Part shown: positions 6,393 to 7,246 of the stretch, piece by piece
How positions within the stretch are numbered: position 1 is the stretch's first letter
How the letters are laid out: each line of letters starts with the position of its first letter
From: Pseudomonadota bacterium
GTDB lineage: Bacteria; Pseudomonadota; Gammaproteobacteria; Xanthomonadales; Xanthomonadaceae
Reading direction: 5' to 3'
Assembly (NCBI GenBank): GCA_023457475.1
Contig: JAEWLO010000076.1
Location: 1 to 7,246, forward strand
DNA: 7,246 bases
Notes under the pieces: model-generated
What the model saw: only the letters and a program-made list of their open reading frames with translations
Database searches by the model: none
What the model was told of the DNA's origin: nothing
Position numbers and translations under genes: made by a program

Positions 6393-6402
6393 CGCAATCG
6401 CA

Positions 6403-7158
6403 ATGGCTAATCCGTTCAGTCTGGAAGGCAAAGTCGCCCTCGTCACCGGTGGCAATACCGGCCTGGGGCAGGGCATCGCGGTCGCACTGGCAGAAGCCGG
6501 TGCCGACGTCGCCGTGGCCGGCATCGCACCGCCCACCGACACCGTGGCCAAGATCACCGCGCTCGGCCGTCGCTGCCTCGCCATCGAGGCCAATCTGATC
6601 AGCATCGAACCGGTCGAACGCGTCGTGCGCGAAACCGTGCAGGGGCTGGGCGGGCTGGACATCCTGGTGAACAACGCCGGCCTGATCCGCCGCGCCGACG
6701 CCGTGGACTTCAGCGAGCAGGACTGGGACGACGTGATGAACGTCAACATCAAGTCCGCATTCTTCATCTCGCAGGCGGCCGGCAAGCATTTCATCGCCCA
6801 GGGTTCCGGCAAGATCATCAACATCGCCTCGATGCTGTCGTTCCAGGGCGGGATCCGGGTGCCGTCGTATACCGCAAGCAAGAGCGGCATCGCCGGCATC
6901 ACCCGTCTGCTGGCCAATGAGTGGGCCAACAAGGGCATCAACGTCAACGCGATCGCCCCGGGCTACATGGCGACGGACAACACCGCAGCGCTGCGTGCCG
7001 ATGAGGACCGAAACAAGTCGATCCTCGACCGCATTCCGGCCGGGCGCTGGGGCAAGCCGGAAGACCTGGCCGGTGCGGCCGTGTTCCTGGCGTCGAGTGC
7101 GTCGGACTACATCAACGGCGCGGTGCTGCCGGTGGATGGCGGCTGGTTGGCGCGGTAA
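6403..7158 (+). CDS. kduD: 2-dehydro-3-deoxy-D-gluconate 5-dehydrogenase (SDR family)
   Basis: A short-chain dehydrogenase that interconverts 2,5-diketo-3-deoxygluconate and 2-keto-3-deoxygluconate with a nicotinamide cofactor; in this pathway it works as a reductase in the cytoplasm. It has 251 residues, close to E. coli KduD. The cofactor motif TGGNTGLG is at 15-22, NNAG at 90-93, and the catalytic set is N115, S143, Y156 and K160. KduD-specific stretches include NNAGLIRRADA (90-100), FSEQDWDDVMN (103-113), IASMLSFQGGIRVPSYTASKSG (141-162) and the C-terminus VDGGWLAR. The end of beta-strand 2 has no clear Asp or basic residue, so NAD versus NADP preference is not readable. It follows kduI in the same direction and likely shares its promoter. 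Confidence 0.97.
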   Translation: MANPFSLEGKVALVTGGNTGLGQGIAVALAEAGADVAVAGIAPPTDTVAKITALGRRCLAIEANLISIEPVERVVRETVQGLGGLDILVNNAGLIRRADAVDFSEQDWDDVMNVNIKSAFFISQAAGKHFIAQGSGKIINIASMLSFQGGIRVPSYTASKSGIAGITRLLANEWANKGINVNAIAPGYMATDNTAALRADEDRNKSILDRIPAGRWGKPEDLAGAAVFLASSASDYINGAVLPVDGGWLAR

Positions 7159-7174
7159 CGCCATCGCTGCGCGC

Positions 7175-7220
7175 TGGCGCTCCCACCGTTTGCGGTGCAA
7201 ACCGTGGGCCCCGCGCGCCA
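7175..7220 (+). terminator. Large hairpin after kduD, possible transcription end
   Basis: CCCACCGTTTGC (7182-7193) pairs with GCAAACCGTGGG (7197-7208) across loop GGT: 11 of 12 pairs, one C-C mismatch. An outer helix TGGCGC (7175-7180) with GCGCCA (7215-7220) is possible past a small bulge. It begins 17 bases after the kduD stop. No T-run follows on either strand, so it may be an mRNA-stabilising 3' hairpin or an intergenic repeat rather than an intrinsic terminator. The rest of the 88-base tail shows nothing else I can support. Confidence 0.45.
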
Positions 7221-7246
7221 CCTGCATCCAGACCCCCACCGCATCG

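Noticed and set aside
6373..6402. GTG start giving kduD ten extra residues
   Set aside because: The KduD family begins with the FSLEGK region near the N-terminus, and the AAGGA site lies inside this extension and serves the ATG at 6403.
4231..6947. Minus-strand open frames opposite the repressor, kduI and kduD
   Set aside because: They span several genuine genes and their promoter, show no family features, and are explained by high GC content suppressing stop codons.
1..7246. tRNA, rRNA, CRISPR arrays, insertion sequences or phage genes
   Set aside because: I read through the window and saw no direct-repeat arrays, transposase or integrase sequence, or structural RNA. Nearly all bases are accounted for by six co-oriented metabolic genes and short gaps.

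Overview
The window is GC-rich and looks like a gammaproteobacterium of the Xanthomonadaceae, most likely Stenotrophomonas or a close relative. The hint comes from short palindromes headed by GTAG in the gaps between genes, like the GTAG/REP-type elements known from Stenotrophomonas and Xanthomonas, together with the gene content. The genus is an inference, not read from a marker gene. All six genes lie on the + strand and belong to one theme: breakdown of uronic-acid polysaccharides such as pectin.

Layout. Bases 1-2641 encode a three-part TRAP transporter: the 3' part of the solute-binding protein (dctP, open at the left edge), the small membrane subunit (dctQ) and the large permease (dctM). 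Bases 2678-4249 encode a secreted family 43 glycoside hydrolase of the beta-xylosidase type with a C-terminal beta-sandwich domain. Bases 4291-5349 encode a LacI-family repressor. After a 137-bp gap holding a GTAG palindrome, a good sigma70-type promoter and an overlapping LacI-type operator come kduI (5487-6335) and kduD (6403-7158). A large hairpin follows kduD.

How they may work together. An extracellular or periplasmic lyase not in this window would make unsaturated uronate products. The periplasmic GH43 could strip neutral sugars from acidic oligomers. The TRAP system would import the acidic sugar using an ion gradient. KduI then isomerises 5-keto-4-deoxyuronate and KduD reduces the product to 2-keto-3-deoxygluconate. 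The LacI protein probably represses kduID and perhaps the whole locus until a pathway intermediate appears. The kinase and aldolase that finish the route (kdgK, kdgA) are not in the window.

The enzymes belong to familiar families. The less ordinary features are the GH43 placed between a uronate-type transporter and the kdu genes, the GTAG palindromes at gene borders (one of which supplies the dctM stop codon), and the readable operator-promoter in front of kduI.
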